NCBI GenBank assembly: GCA_963593765.1
Contig: CAVBBU010000057.1
Span: forward strand, 1-12,822
Origin: CAVBBU01 sp963593765
GTDB taxonomy: Bacteria > Bacillota > Clostridia > Lachnospirales > Lachnospiraceae
Length of the DNA: 12,822 nucleotides
Direction of reading: 5' to 3'
Below the pieces are notes generated by a model. That model was not told where the DNA came from, searched no databases, and saw only the letters and a program-made list of their open reading frames with translations. The position numbers and the translations under genes were made by a program. How positions within the stretch are numbered: position 1 is the first letter of the stretch; each line of letters starts with the position of its first letter. Shown piece by piece: positions 6,661 through 12,822 of the stretch.

Positions 6661-6706
6661 TGCATGCTTGCATGCAAGGATGATTTTGCATTTGTAAATC
6701 TATAAT
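6661..6706 (+). promoter_or_regulatory. leuB promoter region with palindromic candidate operator
   Basis: A perfect -10 box TATAAT lies at 6701-6706, about 24 bases before the leuB start. No good -35 is found 16-18 bases upstream. Ending where the -35 should begin is the perfect 12-bp palindrome CTTGCATGCAAG (6667-6678). It is nested in the inverted repeat TGCATGC-TT-GCATGCA (6661-6676). A strong -10, a poor -35 and an adjacent palindrome suggest a regulator-controlled promoter. The regulator is unknown. No T-box leader was recognised. Confidence 0.45.
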
Positions 6707-6729
6707 GTACATAATATGAGGCAAAAGAG

Positions 6730-7812
6730 ATGAAAGCAAATATAACCTTAATTCCCGGAGATGGCATAGGACCAGAGATAGTTTCCGAGGCGAAAAGAGT
6801 CCTCGAGCATGTTGGAGACAAATTCGGACATGTTTTTAATTTCACTGAGATAGATATGGGTGGCTGCTCTATAGACAAGTATGGAGTTCCGCTTACGGAC
6901 GAGGCACTAGATACAGCAAAAAATTCGGATGCAGTTCTTCTTGGTGCTGTAGGGGGAAATGTAGGCAATTCACGCTGGTATGATATAGCTCCTAATTTAA
7001 GACCAGAGGCGGCACTTCTTAAGATACGAAAGGAGCTTGGACTTTTTGCAAATCTAAGACCAGCATATCTATATAACGAGCTTTCAAATGCATGTCCGCT
7101 AAAAAAGGAAATTATAGGCGATGGCTTTGATATGATTATTATTAGAGAGCTTACAGGCGGACTTTACTTTGGAGAGCGTTATACAAAGGAAATTAATGGA
7201 GTAAGGACAGCAACAGATACATTAGTCTATAATGAAAATGAGATAAGACGTATAGCTATCAAAGCATTTGATATAGCTATGAAAAGAAGAAAAAGCATTA
7301 TAAGCGTAGACAAGGCAAATGTTCTTGACTCGTCAAGACTGTGGCGAGATGTTGTTAGCGACGTTGCAAAAGATTATCCCGAGGTAAGCCTTACACATAT
7401 GCTAGTAGATAATTGTGCTATGCAGCTGGTTATGAATCCGGGGCAGTTTGATGTAGTTCTAACGGAAAATATGTTCGGAGATATATTATCCGATGAGGCA
7501 AGTATGATAACAGGCTCTATAGGTATGCTGCCTAGTGCAAGTCTTAATGAAACTAAGCTTGGGCTTTATGAGCCTAGCCACGGCTCTGCACCTGACATAG
7601 CAGGAAAGAATATAGCAAATCCGCTTGCAACTATACTAAGCAGTGCTATGCTTCTTAGATATTCGCTTGACCTTGATACAGAGGCAGCTGCTATAGAAAA
7701 TGCAGTAAGGCAGACACTTAAGGATGGCATAAGAACTGTAGATATATGCGAGGCAGGAAAAAAGAGTGTTACAACTAAGGAAATGGGTAGTGAAGTTATA
7801 GCGAGAATTTAA
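6730..7812 (+). CDS. leuB: 3-isopropylmalate dehydrogenase
   Basis: This is the third enzyme of leucine synthesis. It oxidises and decarboxylates 3-isopropylmalate to 2-oxoisocaproate with NAD+ in the cytoplasm. The 360-residue length is normal. Visible motifs are GDGIGPE (10-16), the substrate-loop RPEAALLKIR (91-100) with Arg110 and Arg139, ELTGGLYFGE with Tyr146, Lys195 in VDKANVLDSSRLWR, Asp227, and Asp251/Asp255 of the metal site in FGDILSDEAS. The NAD-binding GLYEPSHGSAPDIAGK lies at 278-293. The leucine-specific loop and ELTGG separate it from isocitrate dehydrogenase. GAGG at 6718-6721 is the probable ribosome site. It is the first gene of a plus-strand cluster with ilvD 14 bases downstream. 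leuA, leuC and leuD are not in the window. Confidence 0.97.
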   Translation: MKANITLIPGDGIGPEIVSEAKRVLEHVGDKFGHVFNFTEIDMGGCSIDKYGVPLTDEALDTAKNSDAVLLGAVGGNVGNSRWYDIAPNLRPEAALLKIRKELGLFANLRPAYLYNELSNACPLKKEIIGDGFDMIIIRELTGGLYFGERYTKEINGVRTATDTLVYNENEIRRIAIKAFDIAMKRRKSIISVDKANVLDSSRLWRDVVSDVAKDYPEVSLTHMLVDNCAMQLVMNPGQFDVVLTENMFGDILSDEASMITGSIGMLPSASLNETKLGLYEPSHGSAPDIAGKNIANPLATILSSAMLLRYSLDLDTEAAAIENAVRQTLKDGIRTVDICEAGKKSVTTKEMGSEVIARI

Positions 7813-7826
7813 AAAGGAGAACAAGA

Positions 7827-9485
7827 ATGAGAAGTGACAATGTAAAAAAGGGTATGCAGCAGGCACCGCATAGATCATTATTTAATGCACTTGGCTTTAC
7901 AGATGAAGAGATGAAAAAGCCTATGATAGGAATTGTAAGCTCGTATAATGAGATAGTTCCTGGGCATATGAACCTTGATAAGATAGTAGATGCAGTTAAG
8001 CTAGGGGTTGCAGAGGCAGGTGGTATGCCGGTTGTATTTCCGGCTATTGCAGTATGCGACGGAATAGCTATGGGACATGTTGGAATGAAATATTCACTTG
8101 TAACCAGAGACCTGATTGCAGACTCAACAGAGTGTATGGCACTTGCACATCAGTTCGATGGACTTGTTATGGTTCCTAATTGCGATAAAAATGTTCCTGG
8201 ACTTCTTATGGCAGCGGCAAGATTAAACATACCAACTGTTTTTGTAAGTGGTGGCCCTATGCTTGCAGGACATATAGACGGCAAGAAGAAAAGCCTTTCA
8301 AGTATGTTTGAGGCAGTCGGCTCTTATGCAGCAGGAAGTATGTCAGAGGAAGAGGTATATGAATATGAATGTAAGGTATGTCCTACCTGTGGCTCTTGCT
8401 CTGGAATGTATACTGCTAATTCTATGAACTGCCTTACAGAGGTGCTTGGTATGGGGCTTAGGGGCAATGGAACTATACCGGCAGTTTATTCAGAAAGAAT
8501 CAAGCTTGCTAAGCATGCAGGAAATACCATAGTAAGACTTGTTAATGATAATGTATGTCCAAGAGATATTATGACTAAGGAAGCATTTGTCAATGCTCTT
8601 ACTATGGATATGGCACTTGGCTGTTCGACAAATTCTATGCTTCATCTCCCTGCTATAGCACATGAGGCAGGAGTGGAGCTAGATATAGAGCTTGCAAATG
8701 AGATAAGTGAAAAGACTCCAAACCTTTGTCACCTTGCACCTGCTGGCCCTACCTATATGGAAGATTTAAACGAGGCAGGCGGAATATATGCAGTTATGAA
8801 GGAGATAAGCAAAAAGGGACTTCTTAATCTTGATTGCAAAACAGTAACAGGAAAGAGCGTTGGAGAAAATATAAAGGACGCTATAAATAAAAATCCAGAG
8901 GTTATTAGAACTATAGACAATCCATACTCAGCTACAGGAGGACTTGCGATACTTAAGGGCAACATTGCCCCAAACGGTTCTGTAGTAAAAAGAAGTGCTG
9001 TTGTTTCGGAGATGCTTAAGCACTCAGGACCTGCTAGAGTTTTTGACTGCGAGGACGATGCTATCGAGGCTATAAAGGGCGGCAGGATAGTAGAGGGCGA
9101 TGTAGTTGTTATAAGATACGAAGGACCTAAGGGCGGACCTGGAATGAGAGAGATGCTTAATCCAACATCTGCTATAGCAGGCATGGGACTAGGATCAAGC
9201 GTAGCACTTATAACCGACGGAAGATTTTCAGGAGCAAGCAGAGGAGCATCTATAGGACATATAGCACCAGAGGCAGCAGCAGGCGGACCTATAGGGCTTA
9301 TAAAAGAGGGCGACATTATAGATATAGATATTAATGCACATTCTATAAATGTAAGGCTGACAGATAGCGAGCTTGAGGAAAGAAAAAAGAGCTTTAAGCC
9401 TAGAGTAAATGAGGTTAGCGGATATCTTGCAAGATACAGACAGCTCGTTACAAGTGCAGATAAGGGAGCTATTCTTAGCCTATAA
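7827..9485 (+). CDS. ilvD: Dihydroxy-acid dehydratase
   Basis: This iron-sulfur enzyme dehydrates 2,3-dihydroxy-isovalerate and 2,3-dihydroxy-3-methylvalerate to the keto acids that precede valine/leucine and isoleucine. The 552 residues are of normal length. Cluster and metal motifs are PNCDKNVPG (Cys119, Asp120, Lys121) and CPTCGSCSGMYTANSMN (Cys191). Later come RYEGPKGGPGMREML and DGRFSGASRG. The N-terminal EIVPGH resembles the Escherichia coli type, associated with an oxygen-sensitive [4Fe-4S] cluster, rather than the three-cysteine [2Fe-2S] type. That assignment is inference, but it fits an anaerobe. A strong AAAGGAG lies 7 bases before the ATG, and the gap from leuB is only 14 bases, so the two are almost certainly co-transcribed. 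Confidence 0.97.
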   Translation: MRSDNVKKGMQQAPHRSLFNALGFTDEEMKKPMIGIVSSYNEIVPGHMNLDKIVDAVKLGVAEAGGMPVVFPAIAVCDGIAMGHVGMKYSLVTRDLIADSTECMALAHQFDGLVMVPNCDKNVPGLLMAAARLNIPTVFVSGGPMLAGHIDGKKKSLSSMFEAVGSYAAGSMSEEEVYEYECKVCPTCGSCSGMYTANSMNCLTEVLGMGLRGNGTIPAVYSERIKLAKHAGNTIVRLVNDNVCPRDIMTKEAFVNALTMDMALGCSTNSMLHLPAIAHEAGVELDIELANEISEKTPNLCHLAPAGPTYMEDLNEAGGIYAVMKEISKKGLLNLDCKTVTGKSVGENIKDAINKNPEVIRTIDNPYSATGGLAILKGNIAPNGSVVKRSAVVSEMLKHSGPARVFDCEDDAIEAIKGGRIVEGDVVVIRYEGPKGGPGMREMLNPTSAIAGMGLGSSVALITDGRFSGASRGASIGHIAPEAAAGGPIGLIKEGDIIDIDINAHSINVRLTDSELEERKKSFKPRVNEVSGYLARYRQLVTSADKGAILSL

Positions 9486-9500
9486 GTACTAAAAATGTGA

Positions 9501-9506
9501 TATGAT
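9501..9506 (+). promoter_or_regulatory. Possible internal extended -10 promoter before ilvB
   Basis: TGA-TATGAT forms an extended -10 motif in the 57-base gap between ilvD and ilvB, about 37 bases before the ilvB start. No clear -35 is visible. It may add transcription of ilvB and the gene after it, independent of leuB-ilvD, but AT-rich DNA gives such matches often. Confidence 0.25.
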
Positions 9507-9542
9507 ATACAGATAATGATATATGGTTTATGAGGAGAGTTT

Positions 9543-11234
9543 ATGGGGATACTTGCTGGTTCAGAAATAGTTATAGAATGTCTTAAGGAGCAAAAGGTAG
9601 ATACCGTCTTTGGCTATCCGGGCGGAGCTATACTTGAGATATATGATGCATTATATAAGCACAGGGATGAGATATTCCATGTGCTTACAAGTCATGAGCA
9701 GGGAGCGGCACATGCGGCAGATGGATATGCAAGAGCAACAGGAAGGGTAGGAGTATGCTTTGCAACTAGCGGACCGGGTGCAACTAATCTGGTTACAGGA
9801 ATTGCAACTGCATATATGGATTCAGTACCTGTTGTGGCTATCACATGTAATGTTGCAAAGCCGCTGCTAGGTAAGGATTCATTCCAAGAGGTAGATATAG
9901 CTGGCGTTACTATGCCTATAACAAAATATAATTTTATAGTTAAGGATATTAATAAGCTTGCACCTACGATAAGGAGAGCATTTACCATTGCAAAAAGTGG
10001 AAGACCGGGGCCTGTGCTTGTAGATATAACTAAGGACGTTACTATAGCTACCTGTGAGTATACCTATAACGAGCCAGAGGAAGTTAAAAGAAAGATAGAT
10101 ACTATAGAAGAAAAGGATATAGATAGGGTTGTAGAGCTTATCAAGGCATCTAATAAGCCTATGATGCTTGTTGGTGGCGGAGCTGTAATAGCAGGTGCAG
10201 ACGAGGAGATACGAACACTTGCACATAAGATAAAGTGTCCGGTTGCCGACACGCTTATGGGTAAGGGGGCTATGGACGGAGCAGACGAGCTATATACCGG
10301 CATGGCAGGTATGCATGGAACAAAAACCTCTAACCTTGCGATTACAGAGTGCGACCTTCTTATAGTTATAGGTGCTAGATTTTCGGACAGAATAGTTGGA
10401 AATAAGGCTAGGTTTGCAAAGAATGCAAAGATAGTTCATATAGATGTAGACGAGGCAGAGATAAACAAAAATATAAAGGCATACGCAAGCATAATAGGAG
10501 ATGCAAAGGTTATACTTCGTAAGCTTAATGCAAGACTAGATCCTATGCACCATGAGGAGTGGATAAGACATATAGATATGATGGGGGACATGTATCCGCT
10601 TAAGCTAGATAAGAAAACATTTAATGCAGCTAGTATAGTCGATAGTATATATAAGCTTTCTCCTCATCAGGATACTATAATAGTTACTGAGGTAGGTCAG
10701 CATCAGATGTGGACTGCACAGTATTATAAGTTTGACAGGCCAAGGCAGTTTCTTACATCCGGTGGCCTAGGAACTATGGGCTATGGCCTTGGAGCAGCAC
10801 TTGGAGCTAAGATGGGCTGCAAGGATAAGACCGTGGTAAATGTAGCCGGTGATGGCTGCTTTAGAATGAACATGAACGAGATAGCAACTGCAACCAGATA
10901 CAACATACCTATAATAGAAGTTATAATTAACAATCATGTGCTCGGTATGGTTAGACAGTGGCAAAATCTTTATTATGGACAGAGATATTCAAATACAGTG
11001 CTTGAGGATTCTGTGGATTTTGTTAAGCTAGCAGAGGCTATGGGTGCTAAGGGGTATAAGGTTACTAGCCTTTTAGAGTTTAAGGAAGCATTTACCGAGG
11101 TGATAAAGCTTGATATACCAGTGCTTATAGACTGCCATATAGACAAGGATGATAAGGTATTTCCTATGGTTTCTCCGGGAGCACCTATATCAGAGGCATT
11201 TGATGAGGCTGATTTAAAGCTAAAGAAGCGATAA
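9543..11234 (+). CDS. ilvB: Acetolactate synthase (acetohydroxyacid synthase), catalytic large subunit
   Basis: This thiamine-diphosphate enzyme condenses two pyruvates to acetolactate, or pyruvate and 2-oxobutyrate to acetohydroxybutyrate. It is the first shared step of valine, leucine and isoleucine synthesis. The 563-residue length is typical. YPGGAIL opens the protein, and the catalytic glutamate is Glu52 in LTSHEQGAAHAADGYAR. SGPGATNL and the KDSFQE segment follow. The thiamine-binding motif runs from GDG (436-438) to NN (463-464), followed by VLGMVRQWQ. The anabolic, FAD-type reading is favoured by this RQWQ region and by the biosynthetic neighbours. A GAGGAGA site lies 6 bases before the ATG. 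The regulatory subunit gene ilvN, often directly downstream, is absent. A Tim44-like protein gene begins 9 bases after the stop instead. Confidence 0.96.
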   Translation: MGILAGSEIVIECLKEQKVDTVFGYPGGAILEIYDALYKHRDEIFHVLTSHEQGAAHAADGYARATGRVGVCFATSGPGATNLVTGIATAYMDSVPVVAITCNVAKPLLGKDSFQEVDIAGVTMPITKYNFIVKDINKLAPTIRRAFTIAKSGRPGPVLVDITKDVTIATCEYTYNEPEEVKRKIDTIEEKDIDRVVELIKASNKPMMLVGGGAVIAGADEEIRTLAHKIKCPVADTLMGKGAMDGADELYTGMAGMHGTKTSNLAITECDLLIVIGARFSDRIVGNKARFAKNAKIVHIDVDEAEINKNIKAYASIIGDAKVILRKLNARLDPMHHEEWIRHIDMMGDMYPLKLDKKTFNAASIVDSIYKLSPHQDTIIVTEVGQHQMWTAQYYKFDRPRQFLTSGGLGTMGYGLGAALGAKMGCKDKTVVNVAGDGCFRMNMNEIATATRYNIPIIEVIINNHVLGMVRQWQNLYYGQRYSNTVLEDSVDFVKLAEAMGAKGYKVTSLLEFKEAFTEVIKLDIPVLIDCHIDKDDKVFPMVSPGAPISEAFDEADLKLKKR

Positions 11235-11243
11235 TGGAGTAAG

Positions 11244-12179
11244 ATGAAAAAATTTAGAAAAATATTATTCGTAATATTATTAGGCTGTGTATTTCTTGCT
11301 GCAGCTCCTAAAGGTATAACAAGAGCTGACTTTGGGAATTTTGCAGGGGACAATGATTTTGGAAACTCATCATGGAACGTAGGCGGTAATTCTGGCAATT
11401 CAACATGGGGACAGGATACAAATCGTAATAACAATAATAATGTCTATGTATTTAACGATGATGAGGAGGTAACAGGAGGAGATATCATAGTAACAACAGC
11501 AGCCGCATTTTTAGCACTCGCCGGATTTGTGCTTATATTTATTTATATTGCAGATTCAAAGAAAAATAATAGACCGCAGGGTGCCCTGCTTACTCCTTCT
11601 AGTAAGCTAAAGCCTATAGCTGAATATAAGAAGCTAGATCCTAATTTTGATGAAAATGAATTTATGCAAAGACTTTCTAATATATATATTCAGATGCAAA
11701 ATGGCTGGACGAAGAAGAATATAGAAGAGCTTAGGCCTTATATAACAGATATATTCTATAATCAAGCAGACAGACAGCTGGATGCATATAGAAAGAATAA
11801 TAAAACTAATTATATTGAAGATATTGCTGTGCTCGGAGCGCAGATAAGAGGCTACTATCAAGAAAATAATAATGACCATATGATAGTTTTAATTAGAACT
11901 AGAATAAAGGATTATACAGTTGATGATAACACAGGTGAGCTCGTAGCAGGAAGCAAGGATAAAGAAAAGTTTATGACATACGAGTGGGATATGATAAGAG
12001 CTAGCGGCGCTCAAACAAGCAAGGAGACTGGAACAAGAACAATTACTTGCCCTAACTGCGGAGCTGCAATTAATATAAATCAAAGTGCTAGGTGTCCGTA
12101 CTGCCAGAGCATTATACAGGTAGAGGCACATGACTGGGCACTAACCGGAATTAAGGGTATTGCACAGCAGACGGTATAA
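11244..12179 (+). CDS. Membrane protein with Tim44-like domain and embedded zinc ribbon
   Basis: This 311-residue protein has a signal peptide (residues 1-28, ending ITRA before Asp29) and a Gly/Asn/Ser/Trp-rich low-complexity external segment (29-67). One membrane helix spans about 80-103. A Tim44/Mba1-type alpha-beta domain follows (about 135-255, with RLSNIYIQMQNGWTKKN and LIRTRIKDYTVDDNTGE). A four-cysteine zinc ribbon, CPNC...CPYC (Cys269, 272, 284, 287), interrupts that domain just before its last strand (VEAHDWALTGI). Bacterial Tim44-like proteins of this build occur in Firmicutes, mostly without known function. The fold is related to a mitochondrial import factor, but an import role here is not supported. 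The GGAG site is 4 bases before the ATG and the gap from ilvB is 9 bases, so it is probably transcribed with ilvB. An alternative reading of Cys15 (LLGC) as a lipobox is less likely because it lies inside the hydrophobic core. Confidence 0.82.
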   Translation: MKKFRKILFVILLGCVFLAAAPKGITRADFGNFAGDNDFGNSSWNVGGNSGNSTWGQDTNRNNNNNVYVFNDDEEVTGGDIIVTTAAAFLALAGFVLIFIYIADSKKNNRPQGALLTPSSKLKPIAEYKKLDPNFDENEFMQRLSNIYIQMQNGWTKKNIEELRPYITDIFYNQADRQLDAYRKNNKTNYIEDIAVLGAQIRGYYQENNNDHMIVLIRTRIKDYTVDDNTGELVAGSKDKEKFMTYEWDMIRASGAQTSKETGTRTITCPNCGAAININQSARCPYCQSIIQVEAHDWALTGIKGIAQQTV

Positions 12180-12267
12180 AGTAGTTGCAGAGAAGAAGGA
12201 TCTTACAATTGTCGCTGTGATATGTGAATGGGTAAAAGAACATTCAGCAGTAAAGTGAAAGGAGATT

Positions 12268-12822
12268 ATGAAAAAAAACACTCAAGATAATACAACCTTC
12301 AAATCGATAGAATTATTTGCTGGTGCTGGCGGTTTAGCATTGGGATTAGAAGAAGCAGGATTTAAACATATCGGACTGATAGAGTTCGATAAAGATGCAG
12401 CAGCGACATTAACAGTGAATAGACCTAATTGGAATGTGATATGTGATGACATTGCGAATGTTGCCCAGTTGGATCTTGAAAAGCTGTTCTCGATAAGAAA
12501 ACGTGAATTAGATCTTCTGTCTGGCGGAGCTCCATGCCAATCCTTTAGTTATGCAGGGAAAAGACTTGGATTAGAAGACACAAGAGGAACGATGTTTTAC
12601 CATTATGCAGCTTTTCTGCATAAACTACAACCAAAAATGTTTTTGTTTGAAAATGTTAAGGGCTTATTAACTCATGATAAGGGAAGGACCTACAAAACAA
12701 TTTTAGACATATTTCAGTCAGAAGGATATACCGTTTGTTATAAAGTTTTAAATGCTTGGGATTATGGGGTTCCTCAAAAAAGGGAGCGATTAATCACTAT
12801 TGGGCTAAGGAACGATCTAACA
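12268..12822 (+). CDS. DNA (cytosine-5-)-methyltransferase, N-terminal part (cut by window end)
   Basis: The first 185 codons of a C5-cytosine methyltransferase run open to the window edge. The enzyme transfers a methyl group from S-adenosylmethionine to cytosine in a specific DNA sequence. Visible motifs are I (ELFAGAGGLALGLEEAGF, 15-32), an acidic residue after it (GLIEFDKDA), IV with the catalytic cysteine (GGAPCQSFS, Cys90), VI (ENVKGLL, 128-134) and VIII (QKRERLITIG, 170-179). The target-recognition region and motifs IX-X lie outside, so the recognition sequence cannot be read. AAAGGAG at 12258-12264 is only 3 bases from the ATG, but no other start fits. Leucine and isoleucine codon choice (TTA, mixed ATA/ATT/ATC) differs from the CTT/ATA-rich genes to its left, suggesting transfer. 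A cognate restriction endonuclease may follow. A solitary methyltransferase is the alternative. Confidence 0.93.
   Translation, partial: MKKNTQDNTTFKSIELFAGAGGLALGLEEAGFKHIGLIEFDKDAAATLTVNRPNWNVICDDIANVAQLDLEKLFSIRKRELDLLSGGAPCQSFSYAGKRLGLEDTRGTMFYHYAAFLHKLQPKMFLFENVKGLLTHDKGRTYKTILDIFQSEGYTVCYKVLNAWDYGVPQKRERLITIGLRNDLT

Noticed and set aside
6548..6739. A 63-codon minus-strand frame in the region between the MATE gene and leuB.
   Set aside because: It covers the leuB promoter region, lacks a good ribosome site and has no recognisable family features.
11244..11330. Lipoprotein signal (LLGC at residues 12-15) for the Tim44-like protein.
   Set aside because: The cysteine lies within the hydrophobic core, with more hydrophobic residues and a TRA cleavage site after it, so an ordinary signal peptide fits better.

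Overview
The window reads as an AT-rich chromosome segment of an anaerobic Clostridia-type Firmicute, most likely a Lachnospiraceae member. This is inferred from strong AGGAGG ribosome binding sites, intrinsic terminators with U-tails, a secreted protein ending in choline/glucan-binding-type cell-wall repeats, an oxygen-labile-type IlvD, and the style of the coding sequence. No species can be named from sequence alone.

Layout. Positions 1-1485 are the end of an integrated mobile element. It carries a heptamer A-rich repeat, a terminator, a complete tyrosine integrase on the minus strand and, behind the integrase start, the 3' part of a tRNA-Cys gene (1445-1485) that marks the attachment site. 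The tRNA's own terminator follows at 1498-1539, so the chromosome probably resumes there and the element extends leftward out of the window. Positions 1540-1900 hold no recognisable gene. At 1904-1934 a promoter with a run of nine G between its -35 and -10 boxes precedes a 609-residue secreted beta-solenoid-like surface protein with cell-wall-binding repeats. A strong terminator follows it.

Positions 3939-6484 are a minus-strand group: a MATE-family exporter, then azlC and azlD, the two subunits of a branched-chain amino acid exporter. About 45-bp imperfect tandem repeats fill the gap between the MATE gene and azlC. Divergently, from 6730, comes a plus-strand branched-chain amino acid synthesis cluster, leuB-ilvD-ilvB, closely followed by a membrane protein with a Tim44-like domain and a zinc ribbon. 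Synthesis (leuB, ilvD, ilvB) and export (azlCD) of the same amino acids therefore lie back to back around one 245-bp divergent promoter region, which holds a perfect 12-bp palindrome upstream of leuB.

The right end (12268 to the window edge) is the first 185 codons of a C5-cytosine DNA methyltransferase. It is probably part of an acquired restriction-modification system whose other genes lie beyond the window.

Most notable for follow-up are the poly-G promoter spacer (candidate phase-variable expression of a surface protein), the tRNA-Cys attachment site cut exactly at the anticodon loop, the 45-bp repeats abutting the azlC start, and the Tim44/zinc-ribbon gene sitting where ilvN might be expected. 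I did not find clear evidence of a wholly new multi-gene system.
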